A DNA stretch of 64,000 nt, taken from assembly GCF_963678635.1 (NCBI RefSeq), contig NC_087062.1:31704704-31768703 (forward strand), read 5' to 3'. Below are positions 46,764 to 56,990 of this stretch, piece after piece; the first letter of the stretch is position 1, and every line of letters begins with the position of its first letter. The stretch is from Symsagittifera roscoffensis. Taxonomy: Eukaryota; Xenacoelomorpha; Acoela; Convolutidae. The translations under genes were made by a program, and so were the position numbers. A model generated the notes under the pieces. The model made no database searches and was not told where the DNA came from. It was given only the letters and a program-made list of their open reading frames with translations.

Positions 46764-49008
46764 CGCAACATGTTTGACCCATGTTAACATAACATGCATT
46801 TTGAGCGAATGGTACTACGATGTCTAGATCAGCAGTTTTGCTGATGATCAAAGGGCATTTACCGCCCAGCTCTAGAGTGACTCGTTTCAAATTTGACTCG
46901 CCAGAAGCAGTTTGGATCAGATGGCCAACCTCGGTGGATCCAGTGAAAGCCACTTTGTTTATGTCTGGATGGTGCGAGATTGCGGCGCCTGCGGTCGGCC
47001 CGTAACCAGGTATGATGTTGATGACGCCTGGAAATGAATGCAATAAAATAAAGGGAAACATTCAACAGTATACTATAGTGTTTAAAAAACTGTGAGCACG
47101 AATATACTGCACGCCAAAATAAATAAAATTTTTGCTTGAACTTCATCTTACAAACCATTTTTCATGTTGGTGGAACTGTTCAAAATAAATCATATCGATG
47201 TTTTAAAATCGTGTGTTATCGATAAAGATGGTTCATGTCAATATTATGAAAAAAAAACATAACTAAATAGAAAAAACCAAACAGGAAAAAAGTTTTATCT
47301 GTAGGTAAACCGTTAAAAATGTCTTACAAATAGTACTGGCTAAATATGACCTGTACTTTACCATCTTTGAAACTTCTTCTTACAAAAAAAAATGTTTTGT
47401 TTGTGACCTGGTGGAAATCCGGCCTCTATGGCGATGTCTCCGAACAGCAGCGTCGTCAAGGGAGTCTGCTCGGGCGGCTTGAGCACCACCGCATTCCCAG
47501 CTGCCAGACACTGGCTCAGTTTCAGTGACGTCATCAGGAAGGGAAAATTCCAGGGGGTGATGGCACCCACAACTCCCACTGGCTCGTACCTGGTGTAGCC
47601 CATCTTCCCATCTTCCATGGCCAAAGTGCGGCCCTCGATTTTGTCACAGTATCCGGCGTAGTATCTGCATCATAACAAAAAAAAACAATTATAATCGATG
47701 AAAATAATGGATATCAAAAAGGGCGGAGGCTAGCAGTTGAATTTTTTCACCACTTTAAAATTTAAAACCACCCAAAAGTTCCCTTTCTTGGAGAAAAATT
47801 TAGCGCCCTGCAGATTGTCTGGTCGATATGAAGAGTTTGCCGTCAATTACTGCCTAACTTGAACTTGAGGGGCGAGCGGGCAAAAAAAAAACAATTTTGA
47901 TTAAATTATTATTTTATAGTTTGTGCTGAGATTCGTAGATCTAGAAAAAAAATCAAACTGAAGCGCTCAGTGCAAGTATTCGAGGGCATATCTACAATTT
48001 TGGTAAACTTTGGTGACCTTCTTTTAGGTTGATTTGGCGTATTAATAAAAAAAAGCCGTAACGTGCCCACATTCCCAACCCACGCCTTTAAACTGCCCCC
48101 TGCATAGATCAATCTTGCTTAGATCGGATCTAAATGAAATAATTTCTGCAAAACTTGATCCAAATCAACTCACCTAAACCAGGAAACGCAAGTTGTGACA
48201 TCGAGAAACGCCATGACGTACGGTTTCCCATTATCCAGCACTTCTAGGGAAGCGATGTAGGCTGTGTTCCGTTCGATTATATCTGCTATCTTGTGCAGCA
48301 GTTGCCCTCTATCGGCCGGGTTCATGGTCCTCCAAGTGGACTTTCGGTTCATGGCTAACCTGGCAGCTGCCACTGCTAAGTCCACGTCCGCCTTGTCCCC
48401 TTCTTGCACCTGAACAAATTGTGAATACATGAAAAAATCCGAGTAAAAACAATAAAAGAGAAATATTTGGTAAATAAGCGCAGAATATTTGGTAAAAATG
48501 GGGTCGTTATAGTGATTTGGGAGCGCTCAGAAAATCAATTGTGTGTGATCGACCGAATTAAATATTAGACATGCCCCCCCTTCTTCGAGAAAATCCTAGA
48601 TCCGCCCCTGATTGTGGCGGGAAAAAAAACGGACTAATCACGAAATCACGGGGAAAGCATTGAAAGTTGAAAGGCATAAGTATTCGGCGACTAAGAAAAA
48701 GAGAAATAATCAATTTACGTTTTATGGATAGAAAATGAAATCAAACACGCCTCAGAAGTTGAGTAGAAACTATAGTTGCAATCCGTTACAAGTTTCAGTA
48801 TTATTCTTCCTTCTCGCTTTTTGTTTGATTGTAATCATGTTCAGCCTAACTATACCTGGCAGATGACTTGTTCGTTCACGGGGTTGATAGTGTCAAATGT
48901 CTTCCCACTGACTGAGTCCACATATTCGTTGTTGATGAACAGCTGGGTCCTCTTGATTTCGGGATTCTTGATCGCCGGCTGCAGAGGAACCGCGAGAAGG
49001 TGCTCCAT
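46764..49008 (-). CDS. Aldehyde dehydrogenase class 1/2, N-terminal four exons (partial)
   Basis: Minus strand 48856-49008, 48174-48409, 47408-47664 and 47027 down to the gap at 46764; all borders GT..AG with matching phases (0,2,1). The enzyme oxidises aldehydes to acids with NAD(P)+; class 1/2 members handle retinal or acetaldehyde. Numbering coincides with mature ALDH2: N169 in PWNFP, the FTGSTEVG nucleotide loop (243-250), E268 in ELGGK and C302 in GQTCC are all present, so the visible part looks functional. The start codon has A at -3 and G at +4. There is no N-terminal transit peptide ([20 protein letters not shown]), favouring a cytosolic ALDH1-like enzyme. About 200 C-terminal residues are missing and no exon for them appears on the other side of the gap. 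Substrate cannot be told from this half. Confidence 0.93.
48521..48610 (-). repeat. hAT-like MITE end fragment in ALDH intron 1
   Basis: GAGCGCTCAGAAAATCAATT, ATCGACCGAATTA and the terminus GAGAAAATCCTAGATCCGCCCCTG are the family's left end in reverse. Only ~90 bases remain. Confidence 0.65.
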
Positions 49009-49339
49009 TTTAGTTTTCGAGCTAAGTGGAAAATTTCGTCTAATCAGGTCGTTTATCTGTTGATAACAAATAAAATTGCCTGCTTATATTCTTAAAAATA
49101 CACAAAAAAAAACAGGAGTCTGTTTTATAAATTCAGATATTGCATGCAGTATGGTGAATTAGTGACGCAAGCATGTCCAGAAAAAAAAACACTCCATGCG
49201 AATCATCCCCGATAACTCCATCCAAAATAGCAAAAAATTACAATTTATAAATATCACAGCCGAAAAATGTGGTGCACTAACGATCCGGGTTGAACACAGC
49301 GAGTTCAAAAATATGAAGACATTTGAGGACGCATAAGCA
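49009..49339. other. Upstream of ALDH gene
   Basis: The 5' flank of the minus-strand ALDH gene, A+T-rich. No promoter element assigned. Confidence 0.35.
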
Positions 49340-49760
49340 ACAAGAATGCTTGCATCAGGGCGAAACTTTGTTATTTACAAAAGGATAGAAGTTGCTCGTA
49401 TCAAGGCAAATCCTTGAATGTTTCGAAAGCTTTTTGCCGTAGATGAAATGGTTTATATTTTTGTTCCGACTTTCTCCAGACCAATTTCGATTTTGTTACT
49501 ACCTTTTTTTGGTGGAATTTAACGCGCAAGCGGCTACTAAGGTCGGCTTGGAATACGTTCAAAAACGAGTTGAGGAATGCAATTTGGTCTATTTAATACT
49601 TTGTTAGATGCGGAATATATCAATTTGTACTTTATACAACGTGTAGGGGGATGATTTTCAAAAATATCGCATCATTTTTTTTAAGGTGAACACTACCCCA
49701 AAAAACCTTAAAAATCAGTAGAAACATTCAGGGCTTCACTTGATACAAACAGTCTTTAGT
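49340..49760 (-). repeat. R1 copy, minus, with nested plus-end fragments
   Basis: The end motif appears twice in plus sense (GCTTGCATCAGGGCGAAAC at 49348, TTGCTCGTATCAAGGCAAATCC at 49391). From 49465 to 49757 a minus copy runs to AAACATTCAGGGCTTCACTTGATAC. The middle block AACGCGCAAGCGGCTACTAAGG and TTTGTACTTTATACAACGTG is recognisable. Confidence 0.6.
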
Positions 49761-50519
49761 CTTGTTATTTCTTTTGGTACTAGGACAAATTGAGTATACC
49801 AAAAAAAAAACTGACCAAAACCGACGTTTACAAGCAGTTTTTGGCGGGTTTTGACCAAAAGAAAACATTATGTTTTGGTGCGTGCCTCAAAGTTAGTATC
49901 TATGTAGAAAAAATTGGACAGGCATTGTGGAAATGGATTTTACAAATTATTACAAAAAAAACCAAATGGATAATAAGAAGGTGAAGGAGATTGTACCTGT
50001 AAAAACAGCGCTAGTTATAAAAACCCATGAGAAAAAAACCATCCAAGCACAAATGTTGGATCACATTCTCGGAAACTCGGAACAATCAATAAGCATCCCG
50101 CACTGGAATTTCATCAACAATAGCCAATTATATTGAATTTTGGGGGAATCAGTTTCTATGAAATTAGAAAAAAATATATAATTGATTTAAAATGGGTTAA
50201 AATCTTAATTTTGTTCGAATATCCATATTAATCGATTACAATAAGTTTTATTTGTAAATCATTCGTAATTACCCAAAACAGATAAAACGAAATGTGATTT
50301 GTCTTAAAAGATAGTTCTCTTGTTTTCAATTTTTTAATGAACAAATTTTCGTCATAAGTTTTTAGTTTTACGTTTTTTTGACTGATTTTAATTTATTCTC
50401 TCTAATCCAATTTACCTGCCCTTGTCGTCTCGTGACATTCCTCTAGTAAACACCACCCTCCCAAATACTTACACCCATTACCTGTTTACACTTCATCGTT
50501 TACATCCCCACCCCTCCCA
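49761..50519. other. AT-rich intergenic
   Basis: A frame at 49790-50136 has some lysine-rich open stretches but no motif or splice support. No gene is called. Confidence 0.4.
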
Positions 50520-50815
50520 CGTTTTGCCAGCACCCCCGTTGAGAAGATGAACGTGAGGGCGGCGGAGGTGCGGAGGGGTAGGGGCGGAGGGGAAGATGGC
50601 CGGGGGGAGGTGCGGAAGGGGAGGGGCGGGGGGGGAGGTGCGGAGGGGTAGGGGCAGAGTGGAAGAAGGGCGGGGAGGTGCGGAAGGGGAGGGGCGGATG
50701 GGGAGGTGCGGAGGGGTAGGTGCGGCGGGAAAGAAGGGCGAGGGAGGTGCGGAAGGGGAGGGGCGGAGGGGGAGGTGCGGAGGGGTAGGGGCAGAGGGGA
50801 TAAACGAGGGGGGAG
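50520..50815 (+). repeat. G-rich minisatellite, period ~69 bp
   Basis: Three units start near 50591, 50661 and 50727, each of the form GAAGGGCGGGGAGGTGCGGAAGGGGAGGGGCGG..GGGGTAGGGGC. The strand is almost purely purine and holds dozens of GGG or GGGG runs, so G-quadruplex formation is expected. Any apparent open frame is an artefact of composition. Confidence 0.85.
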
Positions 50816-50821
50816 TGTTTT

Positions 50822-51748
50822 GCTAAGCGATCCTTGCTGGTTGATTGCTTAGTAATCTATCCTAAGTTAAAGGTCTCACCTAATAACGTTAAAGTACATG
50901 GCAATTGTTATAGGTATTTTTTAAAAACTTAGTTATAAAAGAGTGTGAATTTATATCATAGATAGTTAAATTTAAATGATTTAAGCGATTAATGAACAAC
51001 TGTCTTTATTGCCAATAGGCGTGGGGTCAATGCCTAGTTTTTACAATTAAACTAACACTTCTCTGCGTCTAGATTGCTCATTGATTATCAGACAATTGTC
51101 TCATCAGTTCTTCTAAATCAGTGTTGCTGCTGTTGTTTTTTTTGGAAATTATAAAAATTCTAATATCGTAAGCAAAAGAAAGAAATAAAATTACTCCGAA
51201 AAATAATAACTTGACCGAGCGAGTAGAAATGAGTGTGGGATTTAAACTTATGAAGATATTAGACAGATTCAATTTTAAAACAAGAATGCTTTTAAGTAGC
51301 TTTGTCTAACTCTTAACTTCCTATACTTTATTTCATCGGTTATCTCTTTCATCTTCCGGTCTTTGGAAAGTTTTCAGTAGTCTCATTTTTGAAGTTTTTT
51401 ATTAAGAAGCCTTTATTCTTCCAATCTTTGATTTGAAAGTCTTCTATTTCCTTGTGTCTTTGTTGGGCTCTATAGGGACCGAGTGCTTATCGTTATAATG
51501 TCTGCTTTTGAAGGCAGAATATTTTAAGCGGTCAATTTGTATGGTGACGCATTGTCTTTTTGATATCCGTCTAAAAAGTCTGTGAAAAACTATTGAATAG
51601 CTCAAAAGGAATCAAATAATGAAACAATGAAAGAAAAGGACTAGTATTTAAAGGGTTGTCAAATAAAAAGTGGACAGGAGTCCACTCTAATCTCAAGTAA
51701 ACTTTGAAAACAATAGTTTTTCACGTCTGTATAGTATTTGCAGTACTA
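50822..51748 (-). repeat. Candidate 3' LTR
   Basis: Shares with 59911-60848 blocks such as TTGCTGGTTGATTGCTTAGTAAT, AACAACTGTC.TTATTG.C.ATAGG, TCATCAGTTC.TCTA.AT.CGTGTTGCTGCT and GGAGTCCACTCTAATCT.AAGTAA. On the minus strand both copies contain a frame ending SSNTDL(E/D)ELM..(L/Y)SD(N/K)Q, preceded in this copy by a hydrophobic stretch (KLLFFGVILFLSFAY). So part of the unit may be the tail of an old gene rather than a pure LTR. Confidence 0.6.
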
Positions 51749-54130
51749 AAACTGGCCCTTTTTCTTAGAAAGACAATTCTTCGATACTTACAGTTACATT
51801 GGCATCAAATTATGTTTATAATTGTGAAATAGGGTTAGCTTAAGCATTTGAAAAAGACATAAATTTTAAAATTGAAATAAAGTCGTTAAAAAATGAAGTG
51901 AAATAGTTTGAATCAGTTGTTTACTTTCAAAAATTTTCGAGCGTTTCCTTCATCCTTCTTGTCATTGATGTCATAAGCAATTTGATCCAAATTTTACTTG
52001 CTGTCTTGTTTTGATAGTACTCATCATCATCGTATGCATGTTGCAAATGAGTTGTGAGTTGAGAGATTGGGTTTTGCTTGTCAAAACTACAATGATACCA
52101 TGCTAGCTTCTTATTGTTCTGATTGTGATTTTGTATGTTTCAATTGAGAGCTGACAGTTCATAACCGTTTCAAATTCTTTTGTCAAACATCCTGACACAG
52201 TTCTTGTTTCTGTTTTTCACAGAAGATGTTTATGTGGAAATTTTATGTCATACACAAACTATGTATTTTCGATTTTTTTATCCTACTCAAATTGAACATG
52301 AGATTTTTAGCTTCGCATGCAAACACACCACAATGAAAATAAGAGAAATAAATGTAATTTCTCAATTTGATCCTGGTCGCAACACAATTAACAGATCATA
52401 CAGCTAAACACTTTTGGTTAGGATTTACTAGATGAAAAAATGAAAGAATAGAAGACTGTAATGGTTGTAAAGCAAGAATAAACAAATGTTTTATCATATT
52501 CGACATTTTTGTCACAATTAGCAAGTTTTGTTTCATTTTTGAAAAGAAAGAGAAAAAGTTTGCATTAAAACCGAATCAAAAAAAAATATCGAAGCAAAGG
52601 AAAATTAAAGACCAATTACAAAACGGTATCATATCCAAAAAAGGTAAGTCTAATAGTTCCTATTCGGTTATTTACCAATCCAAAGTCACCGTTTTATAAA
52701 AAAAATCGTCTTGAGTTTTATGATGTAAAATTTTACGTAAGCAATCATAATAATGATGCGGTCCAAGTGCCAAAGTTTTGCTTCTAAAAATTTGTTGTGA
52801 TTGAAGGTTTAATTGCCTGTGTGTAGTGGATTCCAAACTACCGAGTTGGTAATTTGGCCACAATTTTGAGCAGCTAATCATACGAACTTCAGAGTTTGCA
52901 TACAGCCACCAACCAGCACTTGCGTTGTTTAAATATGTTTCCATAAATTTTAAAAGGCTAACAAATGCTGGCATAAATCTGCGGCGGGTCGGGTCGAAAA
53001 ACAATGTTTGCCCTTTTTATGTTAGTGATTAACGGTAAAAATTGTGCTCAACTTGTTGTGAAGTAAAGATATGATATTTCCCCGTTTTGATGAAATTCTT
53101 CTAGTTTGCATTTTCTAAGTTGAAAATTTTAAAGCTAATATTGAACTTCATCGGTCCTTACTTGGGCCTTAGGAAGAATCCGATGGTGCTAAGTAACTTC
53201 GCAGAATAAGTTTGTTAGAGTTTTACAATGGCTAGTTCTTTCATCAAAGGTTTCAATCTAAAAATGCTCGTTATTGTACTTAGGATAATTTTGGTTTCAC
53301 TTCAAAAAAATACTGAATTCTCAGTGATAAAAGCGCCTGAATATAAAATGATTATAAAATCATTAGACTATTTTGTTCATGCCCTAAGCCTTTTGCAATT
53401 TTTTCTGCAATTAATCAAAAAATCGATTTTTTTTGTCTCAACTTGAGGTTCCATTTGAAGCCTTCTATTTTTATTTCATTTCCAAAATGGTCCATAATTG
53501 TTGGCGTACTTGACTGTTTTCGATCTCGGTAAAGAGTTTAACCAATATCTACTTGTTTTTGACGTATTCTTTTGAGTGTCATGCAGAACCGCCATTCAAT
53601 GTAGTAAAATTTGTATTGTAAATTTTTTTGATACAATTTTTGATACAGTTTTTCGGTTTAAAAGTTTTGCTTTTTCAGTAAAATTTGTGCTTCTCGCAAT
53701 TGCTTGAATAGACAACACCAACACAAGCACGCAAAAAATGTTTGATTAGTGACTCAGATTGAAAAAATAAGGAACACTCGTAATATTATTTTTCAGTAAG
53801 ATTAGTGTAATTTCACAGCTCGTTTTACGAAAAGTTAGGTAAACTGCACAACTTTTAGCGTTATAAGAGCTTTTATAAAAAAAATTTAATTACAATTGTT
53901 TTGAAGCAGGAAAAAAAAAGAATATATTTAATTTATGTAACTTCAAAAGTTTGGCCTATTTGACCGTTGGTTATGAATTTTTTCTACTCTCTGGAATTTT
54001 TGAGTACGATAGGTGCTTACTTTTTTACATACTTACTTTTTCTACTTACGCTTTTACAGCTTTTTTGTTCCTAGGACTTATCAATTCTAAACAATGCTCG
54101 TTTTTTTTGAAAACTACGCCTGCAGGAGAA
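51749..54130 (-). other. Retroelement interior without recognisable pol
   Basis: A+T-rich. One open frame of 110 codons on the minus strand (52672-53004) has no motif I can name. Next to the protease a short stretch (AALKSS-like, SRIISISPAG) may be the protease-to-RT linker. No YxDD box found. Confidence 0.4.
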
Positions 54131-55242
54131 ATTGAAATAATACGGGATGATTTTAGTGCAATAGTTATTGTTTTTATCAAGAAGTACATTTTGATAAAAA
54201 CTTAGATATGAAGATTTTTGCTTCCTATTCTTATATTGATAAGAGGCCCGCCTCTATCTGGATGGTTTTTTATTTCCAAATTGAAACTTGAAAAACTTAT
54301 TGATATTGTGTTTTGTGAAACGAAATCCATTCCCAGTACATTTAGATCGCTTTTGTCACCAAACTCTACGCCATAATTTTTACCGGATAATCAGTGTTAG
54401 TACAAAAAAATTGAGTAAAAAAATGTAAAACCTATAAATTTAAAATTTACTCCATTAACAGCAATGGTGTTTGATTAAGAATTCATAAGCGGTATAGACT
54501 GTATGTTACAATTCTGCTGATAACTTTCAAAATTTATAAGCAAACATGTTGCTCCTGTGTCTAGTAAAAAATGGGTTTCCAGACCGTTATTTTTTCTTTT
54601 TGTCTCCGACGTGATAATGACATAATTTAAGATACACTTGTATTTTTGGTTCAACCTGAGACTGATCTAGTTTAAATTAACAATATCCCAGTCATCATCG
54701 ATATATTCTCCTGAAATTTCATCATCACCTAGTTCATGGATCTGATAAGGTGAAGGATAATTGTTTTTTCCGTTCAAAGGTTTTTTACTGTTCGACCTGT
54801 CAATCGATTGAGATCTTTCATTGCAATTGGATATTTTCCTGAATTCTTGATGGGGGATTTATATCATTAACATGGTCTTCTACTCTTGGCCTTCAGCTAT
54901 AGTTATGATAATTTCTGTTTGCTTTCTCTCCTTTTGAAGCGATGCAAAACTTTGCTCTTGTTGGTCTTCAAATTACAACAATGGTTTATCGTATGGCCGA
55001 ACATGCAAAAACATTTGCGAAACATTTGGTTGTTTTGTTTATTTCTACGTTCATCTGGATTATAAGCTGCATCTATTTTATGACCCTTCATCAGTCCTGT
55101 CCTGTTAACTCTTTGAGTTGATTCTTTATTCCACGCTTAAAAGTTTTATTTCACGCTTTATTCCACTTCAAATTTATTATCTATGCTGGTGGATGCTGTT
55201 CCAGTAGAGTCACTTCTTACTGCAAAACTTAAGTCTTTTGTA
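54131..55242 (-). repeat. 1.13-kb internal tandem duplication, unit 1
   Basis: Begins ATTGAAATAATACGGGATGATTTTAGTGC and ends CTTAAGTCTTTTGTAG. It recurs 1,130 bases on with only a handful of substitutions and one-base indels. It carries a minus-strand protease and a Cys/His-knuckle region. Confidence 0.93.
54400..54660 (-). pseudogene. Retroelement aspartic protease, unit 1
   Basis: On the minus strand the frame reads GLETHFLLDTGATCLLINF, the D-T-G-A active-site motif of retroviral-type proteases (codons near 54549-54563). A later segment in another frame reads VEFGDKSDLNVLGMDF, the usual 'L-G-x-D-F' region that closes this domain. Stops and frameshifts separate the pieces, so it is not functional. 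Confidence 0.75.
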
Positions 55243-55261
55243 GTAAGTCTTAAGTCTTAAA

Positions 55262-56373
55262 ATTGAAATAATACGGGATGATTTTAGTGCAATAGTTATT
55301 GTTTTATCAAGAAGTACATTTTGATAAAAACTTAGATATGAAGATTTTTGCTTCCTATTCTTATATTGATAAGAGGCCCGCCTCTATCTGGATGGTTTTT
55401 TATTTCCAAATTGAAACTTGAAAAACTTATTGATATTGTGTTTTGTGAAACGAAATCCATTCCCATTACATTTAGATCGCTTTTGTCACCAAACTCTACG
55501 CCATAATTTTTACCGGATAATCAGTGTTAGTATAAAAAAATTGAGTAAAAAAATGTAAAACATATAAATTTAAAATTTACTCCATTAACAGCAATGGTGT
55601 TTGATTAAGAATTCATAAGCGGTATAGACTGTATGTTACAATTCTGCTGATAACTTTCAAAATTTATAAGCAAACATGTTGCTCCTGTGTCTAGTAAAAA
55701 ATGGGTTTCCAGACCGTTATTTTTTCTTTTTGTCTCCGACGTGATAATGACATAATTTAAGATACACTTGTATTTTTGGTTCAACCTGAGACTGATCTAG
55801 TTTAAATTAACAATATCCCAGTCATCATCGATATATTCTCCTGAAATTTCATCATCACCTAGTTCATGGATCTGATAAGGTGAAGGATAATTGTTTTTTC
55901 CGTTCAAAGGTTTTTTACTGTTCGACCTGTCAATCGATTGAGATCTTTCATTGCAATTGGATATTTTCCTGAATTCTTGATGGGGGATTTATATCATTAA
56001 CATGGTCTTCTACTCTTGGCCTTCAGCTATAGTTATGATAATTTCTGTTTGCTTTCTCTCCTTTTGAAGCGATGCAAAACTTTGCTCTTGTTGGTCTTCA
56101 AATTACAACAATGGTTTATCGTATGGCCGAACATGCGAAAACATTTGCGAAACATTTGGTTGTTTTGTTTATTTCTACGTTCATCTGGATTATAAGCTGC
56201 ATCTATTTTATGACCCTTCATCAGTCCTGTCCTGTTAACTCTTTGAGTTGATTCTTTATTCCACGCTTAAAAGTTTTATTTCACGCTTTATTCCACTTCA
56301 AATTTATTATCTATGCTGGTGGATGCTGTTCCAGTAGAGTCACTTCTTACTGCAAAACTTAAGTCTTTTGTAG
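55262..56373 (-). repeat. 1.13-kb internal tandem duplication, unit 2
   Basis: Second unit, joined to the first by a ~20-base linker of repeated TAAGTCTTAAGTCTT. Near its end an ~85-base piece (AAATTTATTATCTA..GTGGATGCTGTTCCA..) is itself repeated at 56387-56465 with more divergence. Confidence 0.93.
55530..55790 (-). pseudogene. Retroelement aspartic protease, unit 2
   Basis: A near-identical copy of the protease remnant in unit 1, with the same LLDTGAT motif (near 55679-55693) and the same breaks. The breaks therefore predate the duplication. Confidence 0.75.
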
Positions 56374-56990
56374 CTATGCTGGTAGAAATTTATTATCTAC
56401 ATTGGTGGATGCTGTTCCATTAAAGTCACTACTTACTGCAAAAATTAGGTCTTCTGTAGCTATGCGATCTTTCAGTTGTTGCCAATTTGTGGGTGGACTC
56501 TCAATTGATAAGTCTTGCGCAATGATTTGCATTTTCTTTGCTGTTCTTTGATCATCATTCAAAGTTGGATTGGGTCATCCACAAACTACTGCGGTGCTAA
56601 ACCGATGTATGTAACTTTTAAAAAAGTTATCAGGTTTTCATTTTATGTTTTCTGCTTCTACTCGTCATCTATACTTGCCCTTATCGTCAGTGATTCTATT
56701 TAAAAATTGATATCTTATATCGTTCCAAAGTAAACCAGCTGCTAATCCTTGGTACCATTGAGCGGCTAGACCTTTTAAAATTGAGCCGAATGAAGCTTTT
56801 TGCCTGTTATCATATGCGCCTTGTAAAAATCATACTTTTTCTCTATTATGTTAAGAAAGTTTTTCGCAACTTCATTTGGGTCTCAGCCGGTAAATTTTTC
56901 TTGAATTAAATATGGAAATGCGACTATGTTCGCCGTTTTTGTTTACATTAAGCTAAACTTTGGCTGGTAGAATATAGAGGTTTGGATGTA
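56374..56990 (-). pseudogene. Retroelement gag remnant
   Basis: The minus strand reads FPYLIQEKFTG and DPNEVAKNFLNIIEKK, then in another frame KASFGSILKGLAAQWYQGL, WNDIRYQFLNRITDD and PTLNDDQRTAKKMQIIAQDL. The pattern 'L.G.A..WY..L...W..I...F..R' is the core of Ty3/gypsy-type gag. Frame changes and stops (after DDKGKYR and in the following 30 codons) break it. The Cys/His segment (FRKCFCMFGHTINHC, 54903-55091, and its copy at 56033-56221) lies downstream, but its Cys spacing is one residue short of a standard CCHC knuckle. Confidence 0.72.

Noticed and set aside
49790-50136. Two overlapping Lys-rich plus-strand frames
   Set aside because: Low-complexity A-rich sequence, with no splice sites in phase and no motif.
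50596-50826. Open frame of Gly/Arg/Glu-rich protein
   Set aside because: Arises from the purine-rich minisatellite; many frames are open only because stop codons are rare in it.
52672-53004. 110-codon minus-strand frame as a retroviral-type env or pol gene
   Set aside because: No RT, integrase or envelope motif is visible; left unnamed within the retroelement interior.
54903-55091. Standard CCHC zinc knuckle in the retroelement
   Set aside because: FRKCFCMFGHTINHC has a GH and final C, but the two first cysteines are one residue out of register; it is a damaged or atypical knuckle at best.
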